Origin: Piscicola geometra
Taxonomy: Eukaryota > Annelida > Clitellata > Hirudinida > Piscicolidae
DNA length: 64,000 nucleotides
NCBI GenBank assembly: GCA_943735955.1
Contig: OX030955.1
Coordinates: forward strand, 9,933,647-9,997,646
Direction: 5' to 3'
This document shows positions 62,905-64,000 of this stretch, in pieces (the stretch's first letter is position 1; each line of letters starts with the position of its first letter). Under the pieces are notes generated by a model, which saw only the letters and a program-made list of their open reading frames with translations, was not told the DNA's origin and did not search any database. A program made the translations under genes and the position numbers.

Positions 62905-62950
62905 GCGCCCCATAGCGCTATTATAAATGAATTTTATTATTATTATTATG
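62905..62950 (+). mobile_element. Solo LINE-type 3' tail
   Basis: CCCATAGCGCTATTATAAAT followed by GAATTTT and (ATT)n. Matches the 3' end of the LINE at 11418-11460 (AGCGCTATATAAATGATTT plus (ATT)n) but on the other strand. Either an extremely 5'-truncated insertion or a SINE sharing that tail. Confidence 0.45.
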
Positions 62951-63447
62951 TACTTATATTCGAGTTTTTTTCCGTTCATTTATTCATGCATAATTTATTT
63001 TTTACATTTCAATTAATTTTGACTCATGTTTTATCCCTTGAACCAGCCTTCAATATTCATTCATGCTTTTCTCCATTGTGGGATGTTATTTCTAGAACTC
63101 GCTCATAAATTGTTATCAATATCAGTCAGGGCGAAAAAATTTCACACTTAAAGGGCCAACTGACTAAAGAAGGAAAAACAATCACGGCCTATTGTGACCT
63201 TCGTCGGTTCAAAAACATCAAAAAATCTGTTAAAAGTCTCCGAAACTATCGAATGAATAGTTCTTTGAAGTTTCTGGAAGATTCATAGAGTAAACAAAAA
63301 AAAGTAAATATTTATTTAACAAAATCTTTCAAAACGGCACAACAAAAAAAGAGTTTTCAATAACTAATGACAAGATCAAAACATTAAATAAAATCCTATT
63401 TGCATTATTTTTAATGAAGTTCAAAAATAATCTCAAACTTCGTGATC

Positions 63448-63660
63448 TTAACAAAGAGGGGAACCGCTAATCATATTCTCTGCACAGGTCTGAGGCAGCA
63501 TGACGATTTTTAACAGAAGGTCTGTTAAGGGCGAAATCGGTAGACAGGCACCGAAGGGAGATATCAGGATGTACAAGCCTCCTAGGAAAAAGGCGAGTGG
63601 CCATCCGATGAATATCAGAATAAGGAACCAGATAATGCCGTAAAAAAGTCCTGGACACAT
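63448..63660 (-). CDS. Small two-helix membrane protein, unknown function
   Basis: A single exon of 70 residues starting MCPGLFYGIIWFLILIFIGW. A hydrophobic segment covers about residues 5-35, a second amphipathic-hydrophobic stretch about 44-58, and it ends QTCAENMISGSPLC with Cys at the C-terminus. The layout (MC at the start, GWPLAFFLGGLY, LTDLLLKIVMLP, PLC end) resembles a small uncharacterised family I recall from several invertebrates; I know of no function. The start is favoured by CATCCAG ending one base before the ATG. Cysteines near both ends could be lipidated. It may continue from an upstream exon beyond 63661. Confidence 0.7.
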   Translation of the reverse strand: MCPGLFYGIIWFLILIFIGWPLAFFLGGLYILISPFGACLPISPLTDLLLKIVMLPQTCAENMISGSPLC

Positions 63661-64000
63661 TCTGGATGTTGATTTTAGGTGATTGAATGATTGATCAATA
63701 TTTTAATGTTTCTTTTGATTTATTATTCTTCTAATGTTTCTATTGATTTATTGATATTCTAATGTTGGGTAATGATTTATTTATATTCTAATTTCAATTA
63801 ACTTTTGTTAATATACCTTCAAAACTGTTTTGACTTGAAGAGATTTTTATTGATGGTACTTGAAGTAAGACTTCAAAAATATAATTTTATTTATTTTTAA
63901 TATGCGTCGGATAATTGAATGCACAATTTAATTTCTAAATCTAACTCGGGAAATTTGTTTTGATCCGATAATTAATTAATTTCTGACGTCATTCTAAAAT

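Overview
The window looks like nuclear DNA of an animal, most likely a bilaterian invertebrate. It is strongly AT-rich. Its genes have many short GT..AG introns, and exons are clearly richer in G+C than introns. Synaptotagmin-7 and junctophilin point to Metazoa. I cannot place the species more closely. I rebuilt eight spliced genes and one single-exon gene. At every internal exon boundary I checked that reading phase carries across the splice; the two terminal exons of the incomplete genes are noted as such.

Layout. 1-17.0 kb: 3' part of a synaptotagmin-7 gene (+), with large introns holding LINE and SINE remains, a transposase-like fragment and a (TCAC)n array. 17.0-23.8 kb: gene-poor, with a tRNA-derived SINE, a LINE fragment and an inverted-repeat-like motif. 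23.8-29.9 kb: 21-exon FARSB (+), the beta subunit of cytosolic phenylalanyl-tRNA synthetase. 30.8-32.0 kb: ER-type FKBP with two EF-hands and a C-terminal RDEL (-). 33.0-38.6 kb: very large SBK-type protein kinase (-). 38.6-42.8 kb: AT-rich intergenic. 42.8-46.0 kb: S-adenosylmethionine synthetase (+). 46.9-49.8 kb: proline iminopeptidase (+). 50.9-51.7 kb: short RPAP2/Rtr1 phosphatase (+). 54.0-56.2 kb: calmodulin (+). 57.1-62.2 kb: junctophilin (-). 63.4-63.7 kb: small two-helix membrane protein (-).

The genes do not form one pathway. Synaptotagmin, calmodulin and junctophilin all concern calcium signalling, but the neighbourhood is probably incidental. MAT, PIP, RPAP2 and calmodulin share a strand but lie 0.86-2.3 kb apart, so a tight operon is not supported. 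Several genes have a splice acceptor only a few bases before the ATG, which fits either 5'-UTR introns or spliced-leader trans-splicing.

Repeats include three tRNA-derived SINE families, fragments of at least two non-LTR retrotransposon families (one with its reverse-transcriptase core deleted) and many simple repeats, several placed right at splice sites. I found no clearly new biological system. The most unusual items are the 948-residue SBK-type kinase, the well-preserved SINE family with two copies, and the complementary repeats flanking one exon of the peptidase gene.
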